DNA of 64,000 nt, taken from the NCBI GenBank assembly GCA_030407315.1, contig JALQPE010000172.1, positions 62,001-126,000 of the forward strand, written 5' to 3'. This stretch comes from Asparagopsis taxiformis (lineage: Eukaryota > Rhodophyta > Florideophyceae > Bonnemaisoniales > Bonnemaisoniaceae). The position numbers and the translations under genes were made by a program. The notes below the pieces were generated by a model, which worked only from the letters and a program-made list of their open reading frames with translations, ran no database searches and was not told the DNA's origin. Below are positions 37,072-47,518 of the stretch, piece by piece; the first letter of the stretch is position 1; every line of letters starts with the position of its first letter.

Positions 37072-40000
37072 ATGGACCCCATCGCGTTAGGGCTCCCCAA
37101 TGCCCTCACAATCTTAACCGATCTTCGTTCGATGTCCGAATCCGAGCCCATCTCCGATGTGAAAGTTATGACCGTCTACGAGACTATCTTCTCTCTCTTC
37201 GCTCATGCAGCCGCCCTTGCAGAATCCATCGCTCAGGATGCCTTGATTGTTCGTACTCCTCACCTTCCTTTTGAAAATTCTTCCGCTCACCTCGACGCTA
37301 TGCACCAGCGTACCGAGCTCCTCCAGTCGCTCCGCCAACTTCAGTCCCAACTCGAGCAAGAGTTGGCAAATTGCGTGGAGCGCATGACTTTCAAACCGCG
37401 TTTGTTCCGCCTCGCTGATCATCTCGGTTTGTCCTCGGGTGAGATTAGAGCATTTGTTTTCATTGTTCTCAGCTGTGCCGGCGTAGAGGGCCCAGGTAGC
37501 GACGATCGCTCCGGTTATCGCAGTAGGTCCGAGCTGTTCAATTGCCGTGAATTTGCGCGTTTGGAGCCATACCAACTGCTAGACTTCCTTAGCCCCAGTC
37601 GTAAGCATTTTTCGCAAGGCCTTGTGGAGGTCGACGAAGAGTTTGCCACCAGTTATACTGAGAGCAAGTTTCGATCACCACGCGAAGTGCTCAAGGCCAT
37701 TTACGGTGGAACCCTTACTGTGGATGAAGCTATGACGTTAGGAGCCTCGGCCCTTGCAGACGTTCTTGCAGAAGAGCCCGGCAGTGTCCTCGGTGCAGAT
37801 TCTTCTATCCTCATCGCACCAATTGAAAGTGTCCCAGGTATTAAAGATGTTTCTGTTGAGGACAAATTTGCCGTTCAGAGCAATCGCAACCGCACGACTG
37901 ACAACTCTGATATGATAGACCTCCTGTCCGAGTTGCGTGTGGAGGATGATCAGCGCGTGACGTTTAATTCACATGATACCAATTCTCGTCAGGTCGTTCA
38001 CGTACCTGACGTCAATGTCAATGCGAGTCCAAAACCCCTGAATGCATCGGGATATGCTACTGAAACGAGCTCCCTTGATGATGGTAGCACAGCTGAAGCG
38101 GATATCCTGCCTTATCAAGACAACATGGAGTATCTGAAGGACGGCTTTGAAGTTGTTCAAGAAGCATGCAAGGTCTACAACTTTCGCGAACGAAATAGTG
38201 AAGAGGACCGTTACACAAGCACCAAGCGACCTGTTGAAGCGATGCAACGCGAAGCAGATGCTAAGCTTAGGAAGGCGACCGCACATTTCACTAGACGCTT
38301 GAATAAGACCAAACAAATAGGCGAGTTCATGCCGAGACTCGAGTTGCTTATCGCTAAGCTCAGACTGGCTCATTTTGAGCGTATGGTCATTCTCACACTT
38401 GGTACGTTCACTAATTGGTCACCAAATGCCATGCCCTTGTGCATTGCACACAAATGATCTTCTCTTGCTAACCAAACCATCTCACATCTGACTGTCATTC
38501 CACCTGCAAAATACAGTTGGCTCAATATTAAGTCAACCAATTCGCAAAACACTTCGCTCAGACCCGTCCTCTTCATATGAGACTGGTATAACGGTAGCCA
38601 AACTTTTGCGAGTCCACTGTGGAGGTGATCTTCGTGATGAAATCAAGACTCGCTCATATTTTTACCGGAACGCGACATTGATCCGTTCCGGCATCATTAC
38701 CATAGATGTTCCGTATAACATGTCTTTCTCTGACCTCGGCGACTTTTGTTGTGAACTTGACCATATGGTGTTGGATTATGTTGCCGGTTTGCATACTGAA
38801 CTCGATGAAATCATGGATAGCGCCCGATGCTATTCGCCAAAGGTGGATATGGACTCTGTGGTTCTTCCAAAGAAAATGAAAGACCTCGTGTTACAACGGG
38901 CCGAGAACTTTGATATCTTCCGGAAGTTGCGGAAGGAGGTAAGGGATTGTAATCCGAATATTGGTAGCTTTCAAAGCGAAACGAGATTCGCTTCTGTGTG
39001 GAATTGTTGCTGACTTTGTGTGAACTCGACCCATTTCTTGTTGTGGAACAAATTGATAGGTTGGCTTTGACGACATTGTTCGTTACGGAAAAGGCTTGAC
39101 TCTCTTCTTCCATGGGAAATCAGGTACAGGTAAGACGCTGTTTGCAAATGCCTTGGCTTCACATCTGAAAAAGAAGTTGTTGGTAGTTGATTTTGCTTCT
39201 CTGAATAGCTCTAAGCATTCCAACGCCGAAACATATCGTATCGTATTCCGAGAGGCGAAGGTCCATGGTGCGATCGTGTTCATGGATGAGTGCGATGAGT
39301 TGTTCGAGAGTCGAGACCGAGGTGGCAAGGGAGCAGTCACAGTGGCGCTCCGAGAGATGGAGACATTTGACGGGATCATGATCCTTGCCACAAATAAACC
39401 TCAGATGCTGGATGAAGCCATGCATAGACGAATTGCTTTGTCTCTGACATTTGAGGCGCCAGATGCAAAGCATCGTCTAGCCATCTGGGAGAAGCACATT
39501 CCCAAAAACCTTCATCTACATGCAGATGTTGATCTGCGAGCACTGGCAATCGAGTTTGAGTTGACAGGAGGATATATCAAGAATGCAGTTTTCCAAGCAC
39601 TGGCACAGGCAGTAAGCAGGATTCAACAAGAGAGGCGGGAATCGCGAATGATGAATGGGTCACTTGAGAAACACTTGCCCACCTCGCCACCGGCGCTACG
39701 AGCACAGGACGTAGTGGTAACAATGGAAGAGCTTCGGCAGGCATGTCGATTGCAGGCAAGAGGAGACTTGAAACGGGCCAAACTTGAACGACGATTCCTG
39801 CCGGTGTCCGGCCTAGATAAGCTAGTTGCCGGGGAGGAGACAATGAAGACGTTGAGAGATATTGTCGCGGTTGAGAAGGTTCGAGGAGTGATGACTACCC
39901 GATGGGGTTTCAAGGACAGGCAGGCGCGTTCAAACTGTGTACTGATTTTCGGACCGAGTGGTTGCGGGAAAACGTTTGCGGCGGGATGTCTCGGATTCGA

Positions 40001-40649
40001 AACGGGGCGCCCGCTTCAAAGGTTGGCGGCTTCGGAACTTCACGGTCAGCGGGAAGGAGTGTCGCAGATCGGAGATGTGTTTGGACAAGCAGCGGTGGCA
40101 GGTGCAGTTGTTGTTGTCGAACATGCGGAACAGCTTTTGTTTGAAACGGCATCTCCTGAATCCACTGCTTCGCCGGGTCTGGAACTACTGTTCCACATGC
40201 AATCGTTTGATGGACTGGTGGTTTTGTGCTGTACTACTGCAACGACATCGTCGGAAGCGGGTTGGCCGCGACACCTTCCAGTGCCGAATCGGGTGAGTTC
40301 GTTGCTGAGTTATATTGTTCATCTACAGGTTCCAGACAAGCAGGCACGGTTGCGATTGTGGAAACAGTTGATACCGAAGGACACGCCGCTGCATAGCGAT
40401 GTGATGGACAATTTGGCGGATATTGCGGCGACGTTCCAATTCACGGGCGCCAAAATCGCGTCGTGCATTCGACGCGGTGCTGCAGCGGCAGCGATGCGAC
40501 GGAACCGGGCGGCTCTCGTGGTCGAAACGGTGGATGAGGATGTTGAGAAGATGACTGCTGAAGATCTGAGGCTGGCCTGCGAGGCAGAAATGCAGCTTGC
40601 TCAAGATGCGGATGGAACGGCTGCGTGGGTGCGAGGTCTCTATGTATAA
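37072..40649 (+). CDS. Tandem AAA ATPase with degenerate second module, three exons
   Basis: 1113 aa. Exons are 37072-38401, 38517-38938 and 39060-40649, with introns of 115 and 121 nt (donors GTACGT and GTAAGG). Splicing leaves an unbroken frame and completes the first AAA module. In module 1, Walker A is HGKSGTGKT (Gly603-Thr610), Walker B is VFMDECDE with Asp660-Glu661, sensor 1 is LATN (Asn696), and an Arg pair lies near 706-707. In module 2, Walker A is GPSGCGKT (882-889), but Walker B reads VVVVEHAE, so the catalytic Glu is replaced by His939. The N-terminal 440 residues contain a helical domain (LADHLGLSSGEIRAFVFIVL) like that before AAA modules of some bacterial ATPases. The middle is acidic. 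It is likely a remodelling ATPase; the substrate is unknown. Confidence 0.82.
38402..38516 (+). other. Intron 1 of the AAA ATPase gene
   Basis: 115 nt, donor GTACGT, branch-like CTGACT, acceptor ATACAG. The frame stops inside the intron if it is retained. Confidence 0.8.
38939..39059 (+). other. Intron 2 of the AAA ATPase gene
   Basis: 121 nt, donor GTAAGG, branch-like TGCTGAC near 39008-39014, acceptor GATAG. Removal joins LRKE to VGFDDIVRYGKGL, the start of the first AAA module. Confidence 0.85.
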
Positions 40650-41052
40650 AATAATGGGAGCCTTTGCAGTTAGAGATGGAGTGCGTACTGACTTGACTGA
40701 ACAAAAATAGAATATCTAGTCCAAAGATTGTCGTTCCTCCTGGCCAGGCCAGCGAGTAAAGTTGTGACAATGCAACACTACATGTGCATCGCTATATACT
40801 ACTGTACACACCACCGGTTTCTGACTCGATTTCTCCGCTCCCGATCTATTGCAAGTGCCACTGGTATCGCAAATTCATCCCGCCCCGCTCTCGAGTTGCA
40901 ATCTTCCCGCCTCTTCAACTTGGACGACGTACCGTCTCGACCAAACCGCTTTACCTCATCGTTGATCCGTAGCTGGACAGATCGCTCGCACTTATCGATA
41001 CTCGCTCATAATCTTTTCATACCTTTACGCTCCCCGCCAATCAATCTTATCT
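40650..41052. other. Intergenic, no gene seen
   Basis: About 400 bp after the AAA gene. C/T-rich in its second half; could be the promoter of the Nudix-like locus. Confidence 0.25.
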
Positions 41053-42160
41053 ATGACAACTGCTGCGCAGCTGCTCCGTCCCATCACGCGCACCGCCAAA
41101 CGGCATTGTGGATCGAGCGACGAAATCAACTTACCGTTCGTCTCTGACTTGACGCCTAGTCGAAACAACCACAGTCCAGTGCGTCGATTGCGTGTCACAC
41201 TCATCGAATACATGTCCGCTGATTACCGCTGTGAACGGTATCGTTTTCAGCACTCGGTCCCTGCCAGGGTTCATGTACCCGCCCGCGATGGGATTTTCCA
41301 AAGCGATTCATTCGTCTCCGACGTCCTGACCGCCCTCGATAATCTCGACTTGCACTCTATCATACGCACTTTCCACTATGCTCCTACATTCCTGATAGCT
41401 TGTTCCACAGTCCTCACTATTCCCAATCAGTCTGTCTGTCGAGCGAGTGGATATACTCCATTTCTTGGCGACATATGATCGGGCTACGGCAAAACTCCAT
41501 TTTAAACGCCTCCAGTACCGTGTGCCCATAGTTTTATTGGCCCATTCGATCTGTACAGTTCGCTGAGTTTCTACCACATTCCCGAGTTGGTTGGTTCTGT
41601 GTAAACTCCGAAATTCAGCTATCCGATGCGACTCTGTGGCCCTGAATCGTCTTTGACCTATCTACCATTGCATTATGGTACTTTCAAACCAGATGAGGCT
41701 GCCAAAGCATTATCCACATCATCACCCACTCGTTCAGTTTTGGTAATACATCTACTCCACAGAAGGAAAAAGTGGTTGTTGGTACGGAAACCAAATGCAG
41801 GACGTTGGCGTTTGAAAGAGCAATATTTCTTTTCCATATTTGTTCTCAGCCTACCACATCCCAGATGACACAATCATCATACTCCAAGTGATTGTTAGCC
41901 ATGTTCTACGCTTTGTGCGAGAAGAGTTGACGACTTCGGATGGCATTTCAATATTCCATACTTTGAACTACCGCATAGATGAGAAAAGGATCCGTATCTT
42001 GGTCCTTTGGCTATGCACTCGTGGCGAACCGCTTGGAATTCCACTCTCTACCCCTCAGATTGAGTTTGGAATATTTCAAAGCTTACATCGCTTCAATATA
42101 ATTACTGTTAGCCCTGAAACAACTATCATCTGTGGACAACGATCCCTGGAGGAAGTATGA
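41053..42160 (+). pseudogene. Nudix-like locus, broken frame or short introns
   Basis: Three plus-strand frames follow each other. 41053-41478 starts MTTAAQLLRPITRTAKRH, like an organelle targeting peptide. 41626-41806 has SVLVIHLLHRRKKWLLVRKPNAG, typical of the first strands of a Nudix fold. After a possible 43-nt intron (GTTGGC...TTCTCAG, about 41807-41849), 41850-42160 reads YHIPDDTIIILQ then VSHVLRFVREEL. This aligns position by position with a Nudix box PGGxxExGExxxxAAxREVxEELG. However, PGG is PDD, both Gly-Glu pairs are lost and the first Glu of REVxEE is Phe. It is therefore either a pseudogene or a non-catalytic Nudix-fold protein with unusual introns. The upstream part is not recognised. 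Confidence 0.4.
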
Positions 42161-43795
42161 AATTGACAGAGCAAAACACCTAGACCTGAGGCTTGGTTGA
42201 CTTTGGAGTGAAAACGTACAAGCAGAAATACGCTTATGTTCCTGGTGTGAATGGCCAGAAAGATTGTATCAATGATAAGAATATGAGGTAGACAAAATTA
42301 CAAGACGCAAAAAGAAACGTAAGGTGGATGAAAGTTGATATCTACCCAAGAGACTTGGAACAACCGCGAACCACTAAGAGCAGCGTAATTTGTGTCATTC
42401 TAATGAGTGCAGTGGTCTCATATTGTGCCATTTGTCTAACAATAATGGTCCCCTCTGCTTATGGGTTGGAAGATAGTGGAACGAAACATCAAGGCTTGGC
42501 AGAACCATGAAGCCAACTTGAGAAAGTCTAAATTTACCAGTTGGTATTGTATCGCAACTGGAGACAATCCTTGTCGACAGAAATTGAATGTTATCACAGG
42601 GGATGCAGGCAAACTCAATTTAGAGCCATTACAGATTGCTAGTAACGAACGATCTGAAGACTTATGAACAGAAGAGAGAAAATAGGAACATTGCATCGAT
42701 GGCCCAAACCGTCTTGTTGAATTCCATTGCAGTCGTGAAAGAATTACTTGCCCTTGATTAGTAGTGCGCATAAATACCCTCTCGTTTGTAGAAATGAGAG
42801 TCTGCCGCTTGAGACATCGAGAATATGGGGCTGAGATGAGTTAAACTAGTGCTGAATACGTTTAATCACTATGAGATGACAAGGATCGTGGCATGTTTGC
42901 TTGGTGAAGTCTGGTGATTAACCAACAAAGCGTGGATTATTCATTCATGTAACTGTCTACTCGTAGTGGTGCAGTGCTGAAATTGATTGAGTATCGCTTA
43001 ATAAAAATGAGGAGAACTGGAATCAATAAAGTATGCCATTGTTCGGGAAGAGCGAAATCATTTCCATTGGAAAAACATGCCCCACTGACAAGAAGAGTAG
43101 CACAGGATTAGGTCTGTTCCGGACTTTCAGAACGAAGCCAACGTGAAAATGAAAAGCGGTAATGATCATAATAAAGATGGCATTCTGGAAAGTTGTGGTC
43201 AGCGCGATATATGCGATTCTCTGAGATAAACAGGCAGGAAGCTTCAACTCAAGGCTGATTAACAAGATAAAACGCGAAACTTCGGCTCTACAAAACGACT
43301 CTGGTTGCATTTACATATTGGATCATCTTTGCCAACGATGACAAATGATCAACTGCTGGAGACGATGCAATACAACAGAAAATGAACGGGATGTAATATT
43401 TGAAGATATGCAAAATATACCAATCAAGTACGTATCCGGCACTGAGATGTTCGACGGTTCCTAAAAAACCAAACTGGAATTCAGGTTGTAGATCTGGAGT
43501 TTGATTTTACCAACATGGCGACGCGAGTGCAAACTTTTTGTCTTGACACTGTACAGCACAAGTTGATTTGAATTTGTATAGTTGGCTCACGTGGGCCACA
43601 ACTGAAATTGAGTCATGATGTACTTGTACGCAGTTTGAATGATTTTCGGATTGGTGCAGAACATGCACGCACAAAAAGAAATTCCCTCGTTCTACACTTG
43701 ATGTGCACCACACAACTGTACAGTTCTGTGCCCAGGCTTTATCATCGGCGAGTATCTGCTAAAGCGTAGGTTTTGCTAGTTGACCACTCCAGCCT
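42161..43795. other. AT-rich gene-poor stretch
   Basis: About 1.6 kb, visibly richer in A and T than the flanks, with only short open frames that have no recognisable motifs. It contains no tRNA or repeat that I can support. It may be decayed sequence or the remains of a mobile element. Confidence 0.3.
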
Positions 43796-44903
43796 CTAGT
43801 TACCTGCAGTGACCATACTATCAATTCCGATGGAGCGGTGCAGTGCTCTCAGGGTTGTTGTGGCCTGTTGTACCGACATTCCCGCCTCCTGTACGTCGAC
43901 AAACCTGTCGTCCGTAGATCTAATGTAAGCCTCATCCATAGAAAAAGAATTATCATCAATCGTTTCAACCTGCAATCTAGAATCATCACTCTCATTTCCT
44001 AATGGTGCATCTACATCCTGTGAATACCCAGATTCTGACGCACGTCCAAACGTCCAGAGCCCGAGAAATCTTGATCCATTTACACGGTCAACAGAAGTGG
44101 ATGTAGTACTATCCCCGCGAGTTTGAGATAATGGTAGTGACAAATCGGAAGCCATTGTGCTTGTCGCGACAATCTCTGTAGCTATATCGCGTTTCTTCAC
44201 AACTGGTGCAACGCAACAAGGACATCGGTTCGCTCGTTGCAACCATAACTGAACACATCTGTATAAAAACAAACACATGGTTTCGGAGGATGCAGACAAG
44301 GTTAGTCCAGATTTGCAATAGTCCACATACAACTCTCACGACCTTTAGATCAACATACCGAGCATGGAATGAATGCTCACAGGGTAGAACCCTCTTTCTA
44401 CTATCAAGTTCGATATTCTCAAGACAAACTGCACATGTTAACGGCAGATTAGCAGCCGTTGAATTTTTCCCGTCGGCACTTCTACACAGATCGCGTTTCC
44501 TATGCAGCGATATCGGTGCATAAGCATTAATCTCCTCTCTGGATAAACCGTCTCTAAGCATATAGCCCTGAATTTCAAAAGAAAGTGTCTGCGGTGGTCG
44601 CACAGTCGAACGAGACAAGCGCGAAACATGCAACGCCCTCTGTCTCTGCAGAACGTCACTATCTGCACGATTCTGACGCCCATCACCGAGCTCTATGCTT
44701 GTAAAACTGTCAGATTCAGCTTGAGTATGATCGGCCTCTGCGAAGCGACGAGCGATATCCCGCGCTTCTCTCTCTTCTGCCTGCAAAATTCTGCGGCGCG
44801 TACGAATCTCTCTTATGTAGCGCGAGGCGACAAAGGCGGTGAGAGAGAAGATGAGGAGCCAGATGAGGGAGCCAGCGATGATGTAGCTGTGCTCAGCTGC
44901 CAT
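43796..44903 (-). CDS. Membrane RING-H2 E3 ubiquitin ligase, two exons
   Basis: 335 aa. Exon 1 is 44903-44359, exon 2 is 44258-43796. The 100-nt intron (donor GTATGT, acceptor ATACAG) cuts the RING between Arg182 and Cys183. Residues about 7-29 are a membrane helix, then basic. Splicing completes the RING-H2: C157-x2-C160-x14-C175-x-H177-x2-H180-x2-C183-x10-C194-x2-C197. The finger shares HxFHARC, WL and ANRCPxC with the intronless RING protein at 19148-19771. The C-terminal tail (about 210-335) is acidic and Ser/Thr-rich. It is probably a membrane-anchored E3; the substrate is unknown. If unspliced, the frame runs into the intron and loses the last four ligands. Confidence 0.85.
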
Positions 44904-45864
44904 TCGTCGCGGAAGGTATGTGCGAAAATAAGCGTGTATGGATGGCGCAAGCGGGCGTGTGGCATACCTGTGCGCGCGGCAGTCGGGAGGGATTGGTCGT
45001 GTGTCTGCAGGTGGATAATAGATGGAGAGATGGCGGGCAGGGCGCTCACATACAGGGCGGTGCGTTTGGCGCTAGACATGCACGACGATGATGCACGGGA
45101 ATTGCGCGGAAGTGAGGAGGGATATCAGGGATGCATGGGAGGGCTTGGTTGCGTTGAGCGAGTTTGGTGGTGGTTTGGATTGATGGGGGATGTGTCAGTA
45201 GATGGTAATAATTGTTGAGCATGGTGCTGAAATGGGCGAATATTGGAACATGATTGAGACTAGCGTTGGTGGCGGGATTTGTGCTTGGGAAAGACAGAGT
45301 CGTTTGTCATGGCTGACTGAAACTAGTGGTCGTCGACAATCTATCGGTAATTGGGCTGAGGGAAGAGTTTACGATGTTTCTTGTTCGTGTGGGCAGGTGG
45401 AAGGGTCGAGAAAACTGTCAGTGATTACGTACAAAGACAACGATTGTGTATTATATATTGAAGCGTACCCCTGCAGACACTTGTGATCGTCGCGATTCAT
45501 TGGAGCACACGCCAGGTTTTCGTAACTGATAGAATTGGAATCCATTGCTGGCGAATTGAGGCTAACGTGCATATGCGCGCTCACAAGTATTACACTGTAA
45601 GAAAAAGGGAAGTTTGGCCATAGAACCAGTTCCAAGTGGCGTGTCGCAAGGGCTCCTGAAATCGGTAATGTATCCAACGTATCAGAGATGACCAATGAAT
45701 GAATGGTGTGGCGGTACCCTGTCAAAGGAATATCCAATGCGAACTAGCAGTGATCAGATCAATGATCTCCCGTAGGAAAAATAACGATCCGGTGTATTTA
45801 AGCACGCCTGGCGATCCCATCACTGCGCGCGTTTTTTGATTAGTCCACTTTGGTACAATACAAT
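44904..45864. promoter_or_regulatory. Divergent promoter region, RING-H2 / peroxiredoxin
   Basis: About 960 bp without a supported gene. A TATTTAAG element at 45794-45801 lies about 70 bp before the peroxiredoxin ATG and could be its TATA box. Confidence 0.3.
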
Positions 45865-46431
45865 ATGGCTTTCATCGGAGCAGGCCTTGGAACCGTGTCG
45901 CGCACACTGCCACGCACATCACGCTCTATCTGCACAAAAGCACCTACAATGCTCGCAAAGGGTGACAAGATTCCGCTCGACGCGCAGATATTCGTCGTCA
46001 AGGAGGGACAATCTAGCACGGAGACATTGGGCTCAATTTTCGCCTCCAAGAAAGTCGCATTGACGACAGTACCCGGCGCGCTGACGCCCACCTGTCAGGA
46101 CAGCCATATCCCTGCCTGGGTCGCCGTTGCGGATGAGTTGAAGGCCAAGGGCGCCGATGAGGTGGTTTGCATGTCGGTCAATGATCCGTTTGTGGTGACG
46201 GTGTTTGAAAAGAACACTGGAGGCGCTGGAAAGGTAACATTCCTTGCTGATGGCAATGCGGCAGTCACTAAGGCGTTGGGAATCGATGTCGATACTGGCG
46301 GTTTTGGTGGGGTGCGCGCCATGCGTGGTAGTTATTTGGTGGAGGATGGCGTGTTCACAGAGGTGAATCTTGAGAATGGTACTAGTTACGAGGGTGCTGC
46401 CAAGCCGGAGACCGTTCTTGCTCAGATGTAG
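45865..46431 (+). CDS. PRXII: Type II (PRX5-like) peroxiredoxin, organellar
   Basis: 188 aa from the first ATG. Residues 1-28 are basic, Ser/Thr-rich and lack acidic residues, as in mitochondrial or plastid targeting peptides. The peroxidatic Cys77 sits in VPGALTPTC, and a second Cys at 102 (VVCMSVNDPFV) is placed like the resolving Cys of PrxII. The enzyme reduces hydrogen and alkyl peroxides using thioredoxin or glutaredoxin. Other subfamilies (2-Cys Prx, PrxQ) have different surroundings for the Cys. A plastid location would suit a photosynthetic host, but the sequence does not decide it. Intronless. Confidence 0.92.
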   Translation: MAFIGAGLGTVSRTLPRTSRSICTKAPTMLAKGDKIPLDAQIFVVKEGQSSTETLGSIFASKKVALTTVPGALTPTCQDSHIPAWVAVADELKAKGADEVVCMSVNDPFVVTVFEKNTGGAGKVTFLADGNAAVTKALGIDVDTGGFGGVRAMRGSYLVEDGVFTEVNLENGTSYEGAAKPETVLAQM

Positions 46432-46681
46432 ATCTTCTGTAAACGTAGATCGATTTAGCGCTCTATTGCTGCCATATAGTAACGAAATGAAGACGCCGAT
46501 CGAGATTGTGGACACGATCACATCCGCAAACATCGGCTGAGAAAGATGCCATGACACGTAACAATACGTGTACATTACCGCGGCTGCGCTATGCTTCAAA
46601 ATTGTTGATCCGCTTGCTCGCAAAGCGCAGCTATCATCATATACTTGTCTCATCTCTGCTTCGCACATCTCGCGATCCAAC

Positions 46682-47293
46682 ATGCAATTCACAAGGCTTC
46701 GTTCAATTGTGTCGACCCTTCAAGCAAGACTAGTGTCGACACAAGCTTCGCCCCCCGTCTCCACCCGACTAGGCCAGACAGCACCCGAAATAACCAGGAG
46801 ACGTCTGAGGGATCGATTCTGCACAGGCCCGTACGAAATACCCGGCCAGCCGCGACCGGTTTATCCAAAGCGAAAATCGCCGTTCAAACGAGCCGGCGCG
46901 TTGATCAATGCGCTGCATCAGGAGGAAGGCCTGCGACTGATTGCAGAGGGACGTGCTATCTTCCCCAAGAAAATCCCCAACCCGCGCTCCGGCGATATTA
47001 TACGCATTAAATATGTGCACAGCTTGTCCAACATGAACATGCAGCTTTATTTCACTGGCATTTGCATTGCCGTTAAGAGACGTGGGTTGGGCAGTACCTT
47101 TGTGCTGCGCAACGTCGTGGAGGGTATTCCGATCGAACGAGGATTTCCTATGTATTCTCCGCTGATTCAGGATGCAGAAATAATTGGACAGAAGGATGTT
47201 CGAAAGATGAAGTTGTACTATCTTCGAGATAAGCCTTTACGAGAATCGACTGTTCCCGGTGCTACTAAAGCTCCGAAGCCGAAGACCGGGTGA
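46682..47293 (+). CDS. MRPL19: Mitochondrial-type ribosomal protein bL19
   Basis: 203 aa. The ATG at 46682 gives a basic targeting peptide (MQFTRLRSIVSTLQARLVST). The bL19 core follows: FPKKIPNPRSGDIIRIKYV, then YFTGICIAVKRRGLGSTFVLRN, VVEGIPIERGFPMYSPLI and VRKMKLYYLRDKPLRES. bL19 lies at the interface between the large and small subunits of bacterial-type ribosomes. A plastid copy is usually plastid-encoded in red algae, so the mitochondrial ribosome is the likely home; this is inferred. AATAAA lies about 45 bp after the stop. Confidence 0.88.
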   Translation: MQFTRLRSIVSTLQARLVSTQASPPVSTRLGQTAPEITRRRLRDRFCTGPYEIPGQPRPVYPKRKSPFKRAGALINALHQEEGLRLIAEGRAIFPKKIPNPRSGDIIRIKYVHSLSNMNMQLYFTGICIAVKRRGLGSTFVLRNVVEGIPIERGFPMYSPLIQDAEIIGQKDVRKMKLYYLRDKPLRESTVPGATKAPKPKTG

Positions 47294-47518
47294 AGCGGTC
47301 GACTACCCGACCAGTTGTAGATGTCCAAGCAAGAGGAAAAATAAATTGTTATAAAATTTCGACGTCCAATTGCGACCGATGAAAACATTTTGTGTCCGAC
47401 GATCCGCTCCCCTCTACAACTCTGGGTTCCACTCCGTATATCTTCCAATGTCTCGATCCCACATTAATCCTTCTCAGCACGCACACTTCATTCAACCAAC
47501 TTGACTACATGCGCTTCC

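Noticed and set aside
44109..44358. Reading the RING-H2 frame at 44109-44903 without splicing
   Set aside because: The frame loses the last four zinc ligands in the intron; splicing with a canonical donor and acceptor restores them, so the unspliced version is taken as an artefact.
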